Positions 21,865-33,469 of a stretch of DNA of 64,000 nucleotides are shown piece after piece; within the stretch, counting starts at the first letter, position 1; the number at the start of each line of letters is the position of its first letter. The position numbers and the translations under genes were made by a program. Source of the DNA: Icerya purchasi (lineage: Eukaryota; Arthropoda; Insecta; Hemiptera; Monophlebidae); the NCBI GenBank assembly GCA_039619475.1, contig CM077116.1, positions 385,168,760 through 385,232,759 on the forward strand. Direction: 5' to 3'. Under the pieces are notes generated by a model. That model was not told where the DNA came from, searched no databases, and saw only the letters and a list, made by a program, of their open reading frames with translations.

Positions 21865-22541
21865 ATGAAAAATAGTAAGAATATTATTAAAATAATCCAT
21901 TTAAACATTCGAAGCATTAGATGCAATTGGGATGAGTTATTAATACAAATTCATAAACAGGATGTTAGCGTAACAGTTATTACCGAAATAAACATCAAAG
22001 AGCACGAGGCTGAATATTATAACATAGAGGGTTATGAGAAATGTGTAATTGAGAAACCATCTAACCGTAATAGGGGAATAATGATATTGGCGTCAAAGAC
22101 TTTCAGCGTCAAGGTGGTTCACGCGGGAAATTCTGCTGCTGATAGCATTACTGTAGAAATAAGCCTAACAAAAAATCAAAAAATTTACTTAATGGCAATT
22201 TATAGGTCACCGAGTAACAACGTTGGTCACTTTCTACCGGAACTCGAAGAGAGCCTGAAAAGATTAGATTGGAATACAAAATTTATTATCTGCGGAGATT
22301 TCAATATTAACACTGATTCAAGGAGTAAAATAAATGATCAATTTCTGAACATCTTATACACGGTGGAATTTGGCTAATTAAAGGAACAACTAGAGAAGAG
22401 GTAAGAGCAGGTCGTATTATCAAATCTTGTATAGATAACATCTTCATTACACATGCAACAGAGAAAGTAATGGCGGGTATTATAAAGACAAAAATTTCAG
22501 ATCACTACATATTACCAACAGGAATTACTAAAAGCGAATAA
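21865..22541 (+). pseudogene. LINE AP-endonuclease domain
   Basis: An ATG frame of 170 residues starts IIKIIHLNIRSIRCNWDELL, followed by VITEINIKEHE (catalytic Glu), GIMILASKTF, LMAIYRSPSNN and FIICGDFNINTDS (catalytic Asp/Asn). Near 22370 one shift moves the frame, and LIKGTTREE with SCIDNIFI and KTKISDHYI (the SDH motif) follows to a TAA at 22541. All endonuclease signatures of a non-LTR retrotransposon are present, so a single frameshift is the main lesion. This is the 5' part of an ORF2. The RT that should follow is mostly deleted. Confidence 0.85.
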
Positions 22542-22544
22542 TAA

Positions 22545-22960
22545 CATTAAAAAAACCTGGAAGATAATAGATCAATTAGTGTGTAAAAAAAAAAAGTACG
22601 AGGCGTGTCTCTCGTTTATGCCATTCATCGATGACTCTTCAACTAATACTACGTATATTGATATAGGAAAAAATAAAACCTCTCAATGGAATTCACCACT
22701 CGCCATTCCGCACAGCCGTTGAGGTCGATGATAACTCATAATATCGACGTTATGTTATTAGTAGATCTTCGAAGGCAGATTTTATCAGCCGATAAAAGTC
22801 ACCAACACCTAATAACCATCTTCTCCGATATATAAAAAGCGTGTGACCGTCTGTGGCGGCAAGGCCTGATTATAGAATTTCCAATTTATAAACGGCTCCC
22901 TAGAATACAGCAGCGAACCTCGGGTCAACAACACTTCTGTTTGTAAGGGAAGAAAAAAAA
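22545..22960 (+). pseudogene. RT fragments continuing the LINE at 21865
   Basis: Just after the endonuclease, NIKKTWKIIDQLV matches the linker that usually precedes LINE RTs. Near 22790-22880, RRQILSADKSHQHLITIFSD and KACDRLWRQGLI form RT motif A of I-type elements, with an in-frame stop in the middle. Compare the intact FFDLEKAFDRLW at 45250. The fingers region between is deleted. Confidence 0.6.
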
Positions 22961-25830
22961 AAAATTCTTGTCTGCTGAAACTCAACCTGCTCCTTATTGT
23001 GCATCTTATATTTTGTCCTTTCCCTCGTCATCCATTATTTCATCCGACATCACAGTTGTCTGGATCCAACATACATGTGACTATCGCGCGAAGTGGACAT
23101 TTATTCGAATTTTTCTTTTCGTTTCATTGTACTCCATCGGCTCAGGTTCGGTCGAATTTAACGTGAACGAATATTCAGCAGATTGTTCTTTCGTTTGAAC
23201 CGAGAGACGATACGAAAGCCGGATCCTTCGAGAGGTTTATTCACGTTTTTCTGAATGTGCAAAGCGGAAAGAAACCTCGAGAATTCCTTTGGATTACTTT
23301 TATTACAATATATATATAAACAATGACTAAAATCGATTATTTCGTCGCTTTTTGTGTTTTTTTCCCCTCAGTACGATGACTTCAGCGAATTTAGTTGAAG
23401 ATCTAAATATGAATGTGATATTGCGTTCCGGCAATAATTATTAAGTATACAATAGTGAAATATGTACCAAAACGAACTCAAAAATATCTTTACGAATAGA
23501 ATAATTAATAGAATATATACTTATTGATTATAACTATTATAAAAATTAGCGAACAAAACCAAGCAAATAGATAATGAACGAATCACTAATAAGACCAAAA
23601 TAATATTAAAAAAAGTACTGATGCTGAGTAAATAACGAATTGTGTTATTACTATTCTTTATTGCTGCTGGTTAGTTTATGGTTTAGAAATTTTAAATCGT
23701 ACCGCACGCTTAATGCTACAATCTGCAGATTTCATTAAGAGCTTTCACGAGAAACTTTCGTTATAAAGGAAAAATTGAAAATCATTATAAAATTTTGTGA
23801 CATTTTTTCGCCACCATTTCTTCTTCACAACTTCGCTTAACAGACAAAATTGAAATAGATTTTGTGACATTTTGTCGTGGCGGACAACATTTTAGATTAT
23901 ATCCAGGCATAAGAATATGCATGTCAAAAAACGCTTAGAATTGCTAAATTTAATCACGATACCTCGTAACAACTTCTGTTACAACTTAACGAAGAACGTT
24001 ACGTCCTTATCATCTATCCTAGCGTGAAATAATATTTCGGTAATTTTTCGCGCGGAAACTTACCATCAGGGCTTCCACAGTTCAAAATATTTCCTTTTCC
24101 TTCTTTTCCGGTACAAAATTTGAATCTTTCTTATAGCGAATTTGTGCGCTTACTACGAAAGACGATGCTGCAGTTTCAATTACGAAACTATTGCCTGATT
24201 GGAGACGTGACTACGCAGTTTGAAATTAAAGAAACTCGGTAAGGTTTTGATCGAATGTTTCCCATTGAACGGAAGAAATGCATTTTACGCCTTTTAAAAT
24301 TATTATTTTTCGACAACGTCCACGCATCGCTTCCGGAACATAAGGGCAGGAATGGAACGGGCGCGGATGCATTATTATTATGTTTTCCCATTGTTTCTTG
24401 CACGCTTCGCAAGTAAGACTTTTCAATTTTTCATTTTACCGAATGATGGCGAAGATTTCATTAATGGATTATTTTTTTGCCTCTTTCAATTTCCAGAAAA
24501 ACGAAATCGTACATTATTCCGTTCATAGTTTTTCTCTTCTCTAACTCGAACAAAAATATTTACTTTACGACTATTTTTCGCTCGGAAAATTCGAGCTCGC
24601 TTTCCAGAAGTGATTTTCTAAGGATTGGGTTTAATTTTATTAATTGAAGCTGATGTCAACTGCCATCGAAATGAATGAATTGCTTCTGCCGAGGATATCG
24701 TCCCTTTCTGACGCTTTGTTTGTTCTATCACGTAAAAAGGCTCGCCACGTCGTCCATTACGTGATTAATATCGTGCAACACAACTAATTACGGCGTGAAA
24801 TAATTTATTAATGAACGAGCATCGCCGTTCTTCCTTTTTTACCGTGCCTTGTTCGCTCTAAGATCTTGCATTATAAGCTTAAGATCAGCTGAAAATCACG
24901 ACCGGCCTGCAAATTTCGCTACTTTTGGCGACAACGTCGCGTGAAAAATAAAAAAAAGTTGAAAACATTAGCTCGCTTTTCTGCGTTTAAAATTTTCTTA
25001 CGTGTTCTTTCCCGAGGTGAAAGGTATTCCATGATGAATAGAATATTTTTTTTTTTTTTTTAAACAATTTCTGCTCGTTCGCTACGAATACTATGAAAAA
25101 ATACGTAGGCGTAGAATGTGGCAGACCTTTTTTTTTTTTTTTGCAACAAGCAAAGGTCAGCGGTCACCGATTTTGATGAAATTTTCCAGATCGGTAAAAT
25201 ATTAGAATGTAACTTTTTCGTTTACGCGAGAAATTTAAATTTACAGAAAGAAAGAAAATTTTTATTAATTAAGTTCATTATAATTGCTAGTAACTTATTA
25301 TTTAGACATTGTCTATCGGCCAATACCGCAATACAATTAAATAATACTACATAGAAATACTGCTGAATAATAATAATTAGAAGCCAAGTATTATTCGACT
25401 GCAGCAAGATATTGAAGAAAAAAACCGGGGCCTTAAGAATTAACACATGTTATGCACTTGCCGCATGTAACGGATGTTACGGATAGCTGCTTAGAGAAAA
25501 TTATGCAATAAATTCCAGATTATGATTATTTACCTCGTTTAAATAGTTCGGAAAACCGATTATTCCAAAATGAAATTTTTTTAAACAAAAAAATTACTAA
25601 AAAATAATGAATAATGAAGTGTTTCAAAAAAAATCAATTTTAATTATTTATATAGTATAAAAACACATTTTATTTTAAATTTCATCACATCAGCTAGCTG
25701 CAAAAAAGATCACGCGACAAATTTTAATGGAAAGCGCTTGCAGAATACGTTAAAAACAACGCAGGTAGAAGTAAAAAATGATTAGAATAATAAATAATTT
25801 TCAGAAATAACTGTGTTTAAAAAGAAATTT
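22961..25830. other. Long non-coding stretch, no gene recognised
   Basis: Base composition is more even than in the repeats, with scattered CG-containing words. No frame above 80 residues and no family resemblance. The stretch at 23680-25000 lacks obvious transposon hallmarks and may be unique host intergenic or intronic DNA. Homopolymer T runs lie at 25048-25062 and 25129-25141. Confidence 0.5.
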
Positions 25831-25885
25831 AATTCGCCTAACGTTTCAACCGGCTTACACTGGCCATCATCAGAAGCTAATATTC
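25830..25885 (-). ncRNA. Hammerhead-ribozyme-like motif (Penelope-type), candidate
   Basis: The minus strand reads CTTCTGATGATGGCCAGTG, then TAAGCCGGTTGAAACGTTAG. CUGAUGA (25873-25867) and GAAAC are the two conserved hammerhead core strands, about 20 nt apart with GGC/GCC available for stem II. Penelope-like elements carry hammerheads with this look. The closing base pair of stem II is poor and I could not identify the cleavage-site strand, so this may be a relic. Confidence 0.35.
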
Positions 25886-26094
25886 ACTGCGAAAGCTTTA
25901 AATATTTAATGATTAGAATATGTAGTAATGATTTAAGGTCACACATTTAGTCAAAAATTAACAAAAATTGTTATCATTAAATTCGGGAAAGTATTGAAGC
26001 GTGATACGCTATAATTAATACGTTTTACTTCGTGTCCAGGCATGCCACCGCGGAATTAAAATATTGTATTTTTATTTATTATTATTATAGTGAT

Positions 26095-26120
26095 TATTAT
26101 TATTATTATTATTATTATTA
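26095..26120. repeat. (ATT)n microsatellite
   Basis: About eight ATT trinucleotides in a row. Confidence 0.9.
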
Positions 26121-26186
26121 GATAAGCCAAGGAAATGGATTAAGATTTAACGTCTTTTTTGTAAAATTAGCTACAATGATTTTACT

Positions 26187-27028
26187 TGGACGGCCGACCG
26201 CTGAAAATATAAATTAATTAAAATAATACAAATCCAACACGGCGACGATTACTAAATATAAATAAATTTAATACGTATCCCTGTTGTCGGCCGGGTGGTG
26301 CTGTATCGGCAATGGCGGTGATTCGTTGGTCCTTTGAATCGGGGTAGATCTGCGGTGGGAAACTCGGTTCGTGATATGTTTAAGATAATTTAAAATTTAC
26401 AATCGGTACATTTATGGAATAAAAAAACAATTGCGACTATACTTGATCGAAATTAAGATCTTGCACGATGTCGAGCAGCCAAGGTATAGGCCGTGGCCAA
26501 CTTGTTTTACTTTTTCCTTTTTTTTTTAACTGGTCCGGTGACCAAGACCGAAAACTGTTCCGTACTGATTTCGACCGCGACAAAAATTAGACTGACTCGA
26601 ACCGTTTTTTAGTCGGTTTCACTAGCACTGGACTCTGGGTCATTCCAAACGTTCTTTTTCGTTTTCCTTGTTTTACAAGCCTGACGACGGCACTAGTCAG
26701 AATGGAGGAAGATGAAGACGAAGGAAACCGCGGAGATTCTTTGATCTATTCAAATTGCCGCTCGTTTTCGGAATCCTTAGGATATTCACATGTCTTATTT
26801 TTACGACTCGTACAATTACACTTTGCCGAATCGTCATTCGTGGGTGGCGAGATAGTTTTCCATTCAACCCCTAGCCGACAACAGAATTACACACATACGC
26901 ACACTTACACTCACATCATTTGTTCGATAATTTATTAAATTTAATTTTTAGTATTTTATTTATTTTATTTTTCTGTTTCTTTTTATTTATTTGATTTTCT
27001 TTAGCTATGTAATGGTCACATTACAGTA
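26187..27028 (-). mobile_element. LTR-like dispersed repeat, copy b (fullest)
   Basis: On the plus strand it opens GACGGCCGACCGCTGAAAAT, has TACGTATCCCTGTTGTCGGC about 85 bp later, and CCCTAGCCGACAACAGAATT at 26871. It ends in a perfect 7-bp hairpin: TGTAATG (27008-27014), GTCA, CATTACA (27019-27025). Copy c has the same parts inverted. Reading from the hairpin (minus strand), TGTAATG is a plausible LTR start, so a solo LTR of a Gypsy/BEL-type element is my preferred reading. No target-site duplication or internal domain was found. Confidence 0.5.
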
Positions 27029-27872
27029 TGAAAAGGAAAGCAAGTAAAATGATAAAATAAGAAACGGTTAAAAGGGAGTTTGGCGGTTTTAGAATAATTC
27101 ATTTGGATTTGTTAGTAAATGCAGCCAAGTGCGAGGAAAAGAAGGGATTTATAGAATTACTGAATTTACGATTAACAATATGAGAAGAAATTTGATACGT
27201 AGAGTTAGTACGAATAATTTAGGTGTTGGGAAGGTGTCTATTAATAAGGGGGGATAGGTGTACTTAAGAATTAAGCTTATATATGTGGATTCTGCACAGT
27301 CTCAACACATATTTATTATATTTGTGAACAGGCATTCATAATTCAAAATTATTTCAGGAGCCGTCTATTCTTCTTTACAGCAAGACTGTGCAGTTTTAAT
27401 TAGAACATCGCTCTATAATTTAGGAAACACATTACAAGAACAAGAAAATTATAGAACAAATTCAATTCTAGTTCTCAAAATTTACAATAACTTATGATAG
27501 AATTTATCTAAAATATACAAATTACCAAATTTAGTGTCATATAGTGAATTTTAAGAATCCAGAAAATAAAGGAAAAATGACAAGTCTAAATTTGTGCGTG
27601 ATATACACACGCGCATATATATATATATATATATAAACTCGGTCATTTTGGCCTCGCAAGGGGCTATGCCCCTTGACCCCTCTTTTTTACACTTCTATAC
27701 TTTGCATAAAATTATCGAAATTTACACCGTAATTCTTAGGCCGGCCCCCATTAGATTTTATAACGAAAAAATGTCCCAATTTTATATAATAAAAAAAAAA
27801 AAATACAACCAATAATTTATACCATAAGTTTTATTAAACTACCGAACCAACTTAACATACTATAAAACATAT
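27029..27872. other. No gene recognised
   Basis: Spacer between two oppositely oriented LTR-like copies. It includes a short TA run (27617-27636) and A-runs. No recognisable protein similarity. Confidence 0.5.
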
Positions 27873-28523
27873 TGTAATGTTTCCATTACATGGGTTGTAT
27901 ATATTTCCAAAAAATAAAAATAAAAATAAATAATAATAATGTAGAATAATGAGTGCGAGTGTGAATGCGCGCGTGCCCGAAACTATTGTCGGTTAGGTGG
28001 CCAATCACCAGGGACCAAGGAAGAAAGGATCGATTTGATTCGGTCGCCTGCCGGATGGGAAGCGGAAAGGCAGGAGAAATGTAGAGTGGTCAAAAACGAT
28101 TTTTTAGAACAAGATCAGTTCCGTTTTTTTTTCGTGAAAAATTTTGGTTTTTTACCTGCGCTCAGAAAAAGAGTCTTTTGTTTACCTCCGCTAAGAAGTT
28201 GTTCGTTGCTCGGAAGTTTTTTCACGTTTCTATCAACGTAATAAACCAGTTGTGATTTTGATTCCGCAAATATAATTCGAGATTCGCGACCGTAAAAGAA
28301 AAATCGAAAACAATCAAAAGTCCAGAAAAATAACACGACGTTGAGTCCGATTTCTCCGTGCCGATTGACCGCCGCATCACCAACCTACGGATCCCGGATA
28401 AACACCGACAATAGTGATACGTAGTGTTTCATATTATCTATTCTTATTACCGTGCCTAACTGTATAATCGTTATTTTCGATATAATTATTGTGTTTTTTT
28501 AGCGGTCGACCGGTCCCGAAAGA
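27873..28523 (+). mobile_element. LTR-like dispersed repeat, copy c
   Basis: It starts TGTAATG-TTTC-CATTACA (27873-27890, perfect 7-bp stem). It continues with a GAGTGCGAGTGTGAATGCGC block, AACTATTGTCGGTTAGGTGG, and later CCGACAATAGTGATACGTAG. It ends TTTAGCGGTCGACCGGTC. All four blocks are the inverse of copy b in the same order. A CGTAATAAACC word near 28238 could serve as a polyadenylation signal if this is an LTR. Frames here are shadows of low-complexity sequence. Confidence 0.55.
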
Positions 28524-28772
28524 TAGGTGTGAGTTTTTCTTAATATATCGTTTTTTTTCGTCACATCTCAGTTAAATAGTTTTTCTTTCATAATAATAAT
28601 AAGAAACATTCTTCGATAAATCTAAATAAAATCTAAATAAATCAAACCCACGAGCTTAAAACCTCGTGGTTAGCATCCCTGAGGATCAAAGTGAACGACT
28701 AGAACCGTTACAATATAAATACTTTTTTTTTGCGTTTCCATGTAGCAATATAGTCTTTACATACTTTTCACT

Positions 28773-29158
28773 GTCGTCGCGATAGCCTAGTTGCTAAAGC
28801 GCTTGACTTCCAATATGGTGGTCACCACGGGTTCGATCCCGAGCGACGACGAACTTATTACAAGAATTAAATAAATAAATAAATACTCTACTAATAATCA
28901 CGTGGAAGGCAATAGCAAACCACCACGTTCAACATCATATGCGCGCTAGGTCAGTACACAGCAGACCCACACGGGGGACTGCACTGGTAGCGCGATAACA
29001 AGCGGCTACTATCAGTTCCGAATGTAGTCTTGCGTGTGTACACCTGCGTGTTGCATATATAATAATTGCTTAGCATACAACCTATATCGGTACATCTAAA
29101 AATGTGAGAATAGATTGTCCACCAACCAAATGGTTGAGGATATAATGATGATGATACT
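28773..29158 (+). mobile_element. tRNA-derived SINE
   Basis: The head (28773-28850) is tRNA-like. GTCGTCG pairs with CGACGAC at the other end (7-bp acceptor stem), box A reads TAGCCTAGTTGC, and box B GGTTCGATCCC is near-canonical. The anticodon loop would read CTTCCAA (TCC, glycine), but the anticodon stem does not pair. AATAAATAAATAAATA follows, then a 270-bp body containing ACGTGGAAGGCAATAGCAAA, a motif type seen in arthropod SINE/LINE 3' regions. The tail is ATGATGATGATA. The RTE-like remnant at 60050 also ends in GATGATGATG, suggesting that an RTE LINE mobilised it (inference). Confidence 0.7.
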
Positions 29159-29745
29159 TTTCACTATAGCGAAACTTCTTATTCATCAACTTGCCCAGTA
29201 ATAAGAAGTGTATTAATTACGTTTTCAAAAACCGAAACTGCCACAGAGCGTAAACGTGAATTGACACATTTATACGTGATGATACGCCTTTTGGTTCGAA
29301 AACAACAGATGTAGAAAAGTTTGAAGCGTTAAAATATTACAAACGTTACATAAAATTGAAACATTTTTTCATGAAATTTTTCTAATGGCGGCTAACGTAA
29401 GAATTACATTGTAATTAATATATATATATACTAAGGAATTGGTCTGTTCTTTCGGACTTTAAACAGTATTACTTTTTAAATTTTCATAAAGTCTGCAGGC
29501 GTTTACATACACTAATTTTTTTTGAAAAAAGAAGTACACCAATAGGTCAATTAAAAAAGTGGAATTTAGATTAAAATATCAAAAAAACTGAAACCGCTAG
29601 CAGTGTACTATATGTCAGAGATTACATTTAATTCTTTTTTTAGGTAAACTTTAGTATGCGGTTTAAAAAGAAAATCAATACGGTAAGCGAAAGTTGAAAT
29701 ATATCTATAATCTGAAATTTGATATTCTAATTACAATTTAAAGAA
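29159..29745. other. No gene recognised
   Basis: AT-rich spacer after the SINE; short TA run at 29416-29430. Nothing protein-like seen. Confidence 0.5.
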
Positions 29746-29905
29746 CTTTCTTTGTCAGTCGACCGCTAGAGAACAACACAATTATAATAATAATAATAAT
29801 ATACAAAGAGTTTTGTGGATAGTATAAAGGAAATATTTAAAACAATACGTATCACTGTTATCGGCTGGAGTGCGATGATGGTTGACTTGGTATCAGTTCA
29901 GAGTT
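29746..29905 (-). repeat. LTR-like repeat, partial copy
   Basis: CAGTCGACCGCTAGAGAACA and, about 90 bp on, AATACGTATCACTGTTATCG follow the layout of copy b. The remaining body and the hairpin end are not found downstream, so this is one end only. Confidence 0.5.
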
Positions 29906-30619
29906 GTATCAGCACTATATAAATTTATTACATCTCCAGAAATTTTTTTCCCTATTATCAATCTGTTTATTTGATTTATGTTTTTGTTCGTTGGTGATAA
30001 AATACATCTTTGGACATTTTAGAAAAATTTGATAGAACATCATCGAGTTAAATGTGATCAATCATTTCATCAAGTGAAGTAAACATTTTTAAATCGGGGA
30101 AGTTTAATAGGATTCCATTTTCTTCGCCATACAAAGTCTCTGGCATTTTTCCTTCACCAATTTTTAATAAAAATTTTGAGTAACTCGGACCACTTTCGAA
30201 AAACACATACTCCTCGAACCCTTTTTATAAAACGATTGCGACCAGTCTCTCTATATTTCTCTTTCCACTATCACGATACTGTTCGTAGAATTGCAAGTAC
30301 GTTAGTTTGCTCATTTCTTCAGCCTTGTGCCTATCACAACTTCAAAATTACAACGTCGTTTTTCAAATTTAAAATTACACCAATAATACACCATAGAGGA
30401 AACAAAAGAAGAATCGTTAACAAAAGATGTTTCGTCTTCGTCCACTATGAGTAATACACGATGAACGAAAAACCAGTAACGGTCGCCGGGTGGGTGGAAG
30501 CGCGGTACTCTGTAGATAAATGCAGTACCGGTTGATGGGGAGTACGGCGTAGGTAAATACAGTAGTACCGCGTTTTCATGCGATTGGTAATGATCTTATT
30601 AAATTAGCGCTGATCTATT

Positions 30620-31650
30620 CCCTTTTTGTTTTGAGCCCCAAGGTATGAAAATTTTGGACATCTTATAATTTTCCTAAAAGCCCCTAGAACTGTCGATTAA
30701 AAAAAAAATTAGCTTTCTACGTGCCATAGAACGGTTTCGGGACTTTTTTTTTGATTTTTCATCTAATAATACGAAAATTGAAATTATTTTGTTAAAAGTT
30801 TGAAATAAAATAGCTCAAAAAGTTCAATCGCTAGAAGGGTAGTGTAAGCGATGGAAATACTTTAAATTCAATTCTCTTTAAAATGAGACCTAGAGCAGTT
30901 CAGTAGAATAATTAGTTTTTGATAAACGATTAAAAAATTGAAAAACGGGAAAAAAATGTGATTTATTGCTTTGATTTATTGCTCGTTTTGAGCCCTAAGG
31001 TATGAAAATTTTGAGCGTATTATATTTTTTCTACATGTTACCAATGTAGAGCTGTCGATTTACAAAAAAAATAGCTTTCCAAGTGCCATAGAACGGTCTC
31101 AAAACTTCTTTTTTTGACTTTTTGTCTATTTTTTGATTTATTGCTCGTTTTGAGCCCTAAGGTATTAAAATTTTGAGCATTTTATATTTTTCCTAAATGC
31201 TACCGACCTGGAGCTGTCGATTAAAAAAAAAATTAACTTCCTAAATGCCATAGAACGGCCTCAGGACTTTTTTTTGATTTTTCGTCTTTGTCTTATTTTC
31301 TTCTATTTTGGTAGAGAAATTTGATACATCGCTTGTTTTGAGCCCCAAAGTATGAAAATTTTGAACATTTTATAATTTTCCTAAAAGCTACTGACTTGAA
31401 GCTATGGAGTAAAAAAAAAATTAGCTTTCTAAGAAGATTTTTTTTTCATTTTTAGTCTTCTGTTTTATTTTCGTCTATGATGGAAGAGAAATTTTGATTT
31501 ATTGCTCGTTTTGAGCCCCAAGGTATAAAACTTTTGGACCCTCTATAATTTTCCTAAAAGCCACTGACCTGGAGCTGTCGATTAAAAAAAAAATTAGCTT
31601 ACTAATTGTAAGTGCCATAGAACGGTCTCAGGACTTTTTTTCCGATTTTT
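30620..31650 (+). repeat. Array of diverged repeats of about 170 bp
   Basis: The phrase GTTTTGAGCCCCAAGGTATG or close variants occurs near 30631, 30989, 31147, 31338 and 31511. Each is followed by a TATAATTTTCCTAAAAGC-like block, AGCTGTCGATTAAAAAAAAA, and AAGTGCCATAGAACGGTCTC. Spacings of roughly 160-190 bp (and one double) imply a tandem array. It differs from the 285-bp family. Confidence 0.85.
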
Positions 31651-31659
31651 CGCCTATTT

Positions 31660-31720
31660 ATTTCCTTGGCGCTTTATTATAGATATATATATACATATAT
31701 ATATGTATATATATAACAGT
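31660..31720. repeat. TA-rich simple repeat
   Basis: ATATATATACATATATATAT-type tract following the repeat array. Confidence 0.85.
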
Positions 31721-31739
31721 AGAATCAATGATGATTATT

Positions 31740-32256
31740 TCTTTTTCCTAAAATATTTTTTAACTAATTCCAAATATCGAAGAAAGATTTAAAAATAAGA
31801 TACTAGAACCTAATTACTATCTCACTCAATTTTTAACAGGACATGGAAATTTTAGAGAATACCTCAAAAAATATAAAATAACAGACGAAGACACATGCAT
31901 AAACTGTAAAAAATACATAATAGACACTCCGGATCATTCCTTTTTAAGCTGTCCAAACTTCAGTCAAATCAGGATAAAACATAAAATAGAAGAAATCAAT
32001 GAGAAATGGTTTACCAACTGGAAAAACACAAAAACAACGGTGCAATATGTAAATGAAATAATGAAAAAAAAAGAGAAGTACATTTAAATAATAAGGTATT
32101 AACGTTAAGTCTCGTACTTAATTAATATAATTGTGATGACCTGCGGAACACTGATAAGAGAATTCAGCAAAAAGTGATCCTCAGGCCATATTACTGCTAT
32201 TGTAAAATTGTATTTTATAATAAATGAATTAAAAAAAAAAAAAAAAAAAAAAAAAT
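31740..32256 (+). pseudogene. R1-like LINE C-terminus with 3' UTR and poly(A)
   Basis: From about 31780 a frame reads FEERFKNKILEPNYYLTQFL and TGHGNFREYLKKYKI, then CINCKKYI, DTPDHSFLSCPNF and a charged end to a TAA at 32087. 'QFLTGHG-F--YL' plus C-x2-C...H...C is the zinc-knuckle tail of R1/I-type LINE ORF2 proteins. The 3' UTR of about 145 bp ends in A25 (32231-32256), so the 3' end is preserved. The 5' side is truncated just upstream of the FEERF region by the TA tract. The C-terminal reading frame itself is intact. The element at 34752-37730 shares the tail motifs and may be the same family. Confidence 0.8.
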
Positions 32257-32389
32257 ATTTTTTAAAGTACCTAGACTTGATATTAGAGTTTTGTATTGCT
32301 TTATAGTTCCTCATTTTAAATACAAACATTTTGAGGAGCTCTTCTTTGATGTCTTCATTGCATTTGTCCAACAGAGCATTTACACAGGA

Positions 32390-33060
32390 TACTGCAGTAG
32401 GAGGATAGTACCATTTTTAGTACAGTTGACGAGGTAATGCTAGGCAGAGGATCATCATGCCCCCCGTGATGCCTACAAACGATTTGATCTTCATCCCAAA
32501 TAGCAGTGTCAGCATTTTGAATTAGCTGTGTTCGTTGTGACCTATTGAAATTGTTATAGGAGCCAGAACTGTCTAAATTAGCCAGCGCCATAACTGAGAG
32601 CCACAATTCCTGCAGATACTGCGTGGAGAACAATTTTATTTTCGCAATGTACTTTTGAAGTAATACAACGCGTAAAAAAACTGTTTTTCCTGCACCGGCA
32701 GCATTACTGAGAAATATTCTTATCGTATTTTCTGATGAAATACTTGCCAAGTAACATACCTGTATGTACCCTTGATTCTCATCCAAAAGTAGTTCCTGAT
32801 AAGTAATGTAAATTTTTAAATTACCTTCATCTTACGTTAGCCGTTTGCGAACAAACTTTTTTAAATCATCAGAGATAATAGCAGACCTACTGCTTCCACG
32901 CTTTTACCATATTTTCTCATCATCGAATCCATGTAACGTAAAACCTGACTGAAAGAATGATTTCCATAATTTAAAAATTTTTCTAAAAAATCTTCAGATA
33001 AAACTTGTTAAAATTTTTCCCACAAATTTAGTACGCCGTGAATTATTAAATAAAAAATAA
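32390..33060 (-). pseudogene. Helitron helicase (Pif1-like) remnant
   Basis: On the minus strand, a frame near 33035-32880 gives WEKF, QVLSEDFLEKF and YGKSVEAVGL, resembling the LW--K-----ED---R linker before Helitron helicases. After stops, the frame at 32786-32358 starts MDENQGYIQVCYLA. It continues IRIFLSNAAGAGKTVFLRVV (Walker A, AGAGKT) and ADTAIWDEDQIVCRHH (Walker B, IWDE). Helitron helicases normally have F-DGP-G-GKT and AD--IWDE at this spacing. The region between has lost the 'SSGIAA---GG-TAH' block. A charged frame at 33268-33465 may be a further upstream piece. It is broken and partial, with no Helitron termini identified nearby. Confidence 0.65.
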
Positions 33061-33469
33061 GAAACCGTAAATTCCGATCGTTTCGAAACCTGTTGCTTCC
33101 ACGATTGCTTATTCGTACTCCCTGACGTCACTTATTAAACCCCTAGCTTAGGCTGATTATTGAAAAGTTTCCAGAAGTTTTCCATCAACGTTTTCAAGCT
33201 TTTCAGAACTGAACGTTGGAAACTTTCCTAAAAGCGGTGTTAGAAAACTTCTCGGAAAGCTGGAAATTCAAGCTATGCGTTCTTCATGGACTCTTTTAAC
33301 AAAAATATTTTGTTTCGATTCGCAATCTATTTTCTCACCAATACGGTAATGTTCGTAAAACTCTATGCAGGTTAAATTTCGTATTCGCCATTCCTGCGCC
33401 GGTTCAAGTACAGTTCTAATTTCGTAAACATCGCGCTCAACAGTTTCTTTTTCCTTTATCTGCATTAAT

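Noticed and set aside
28773..28850. Functional tRNA gene
   Set aside because: The acceptor stem and boxes A and B are good, but the anticodon and T stems do not pair properly, and a SINE body and tail follow.
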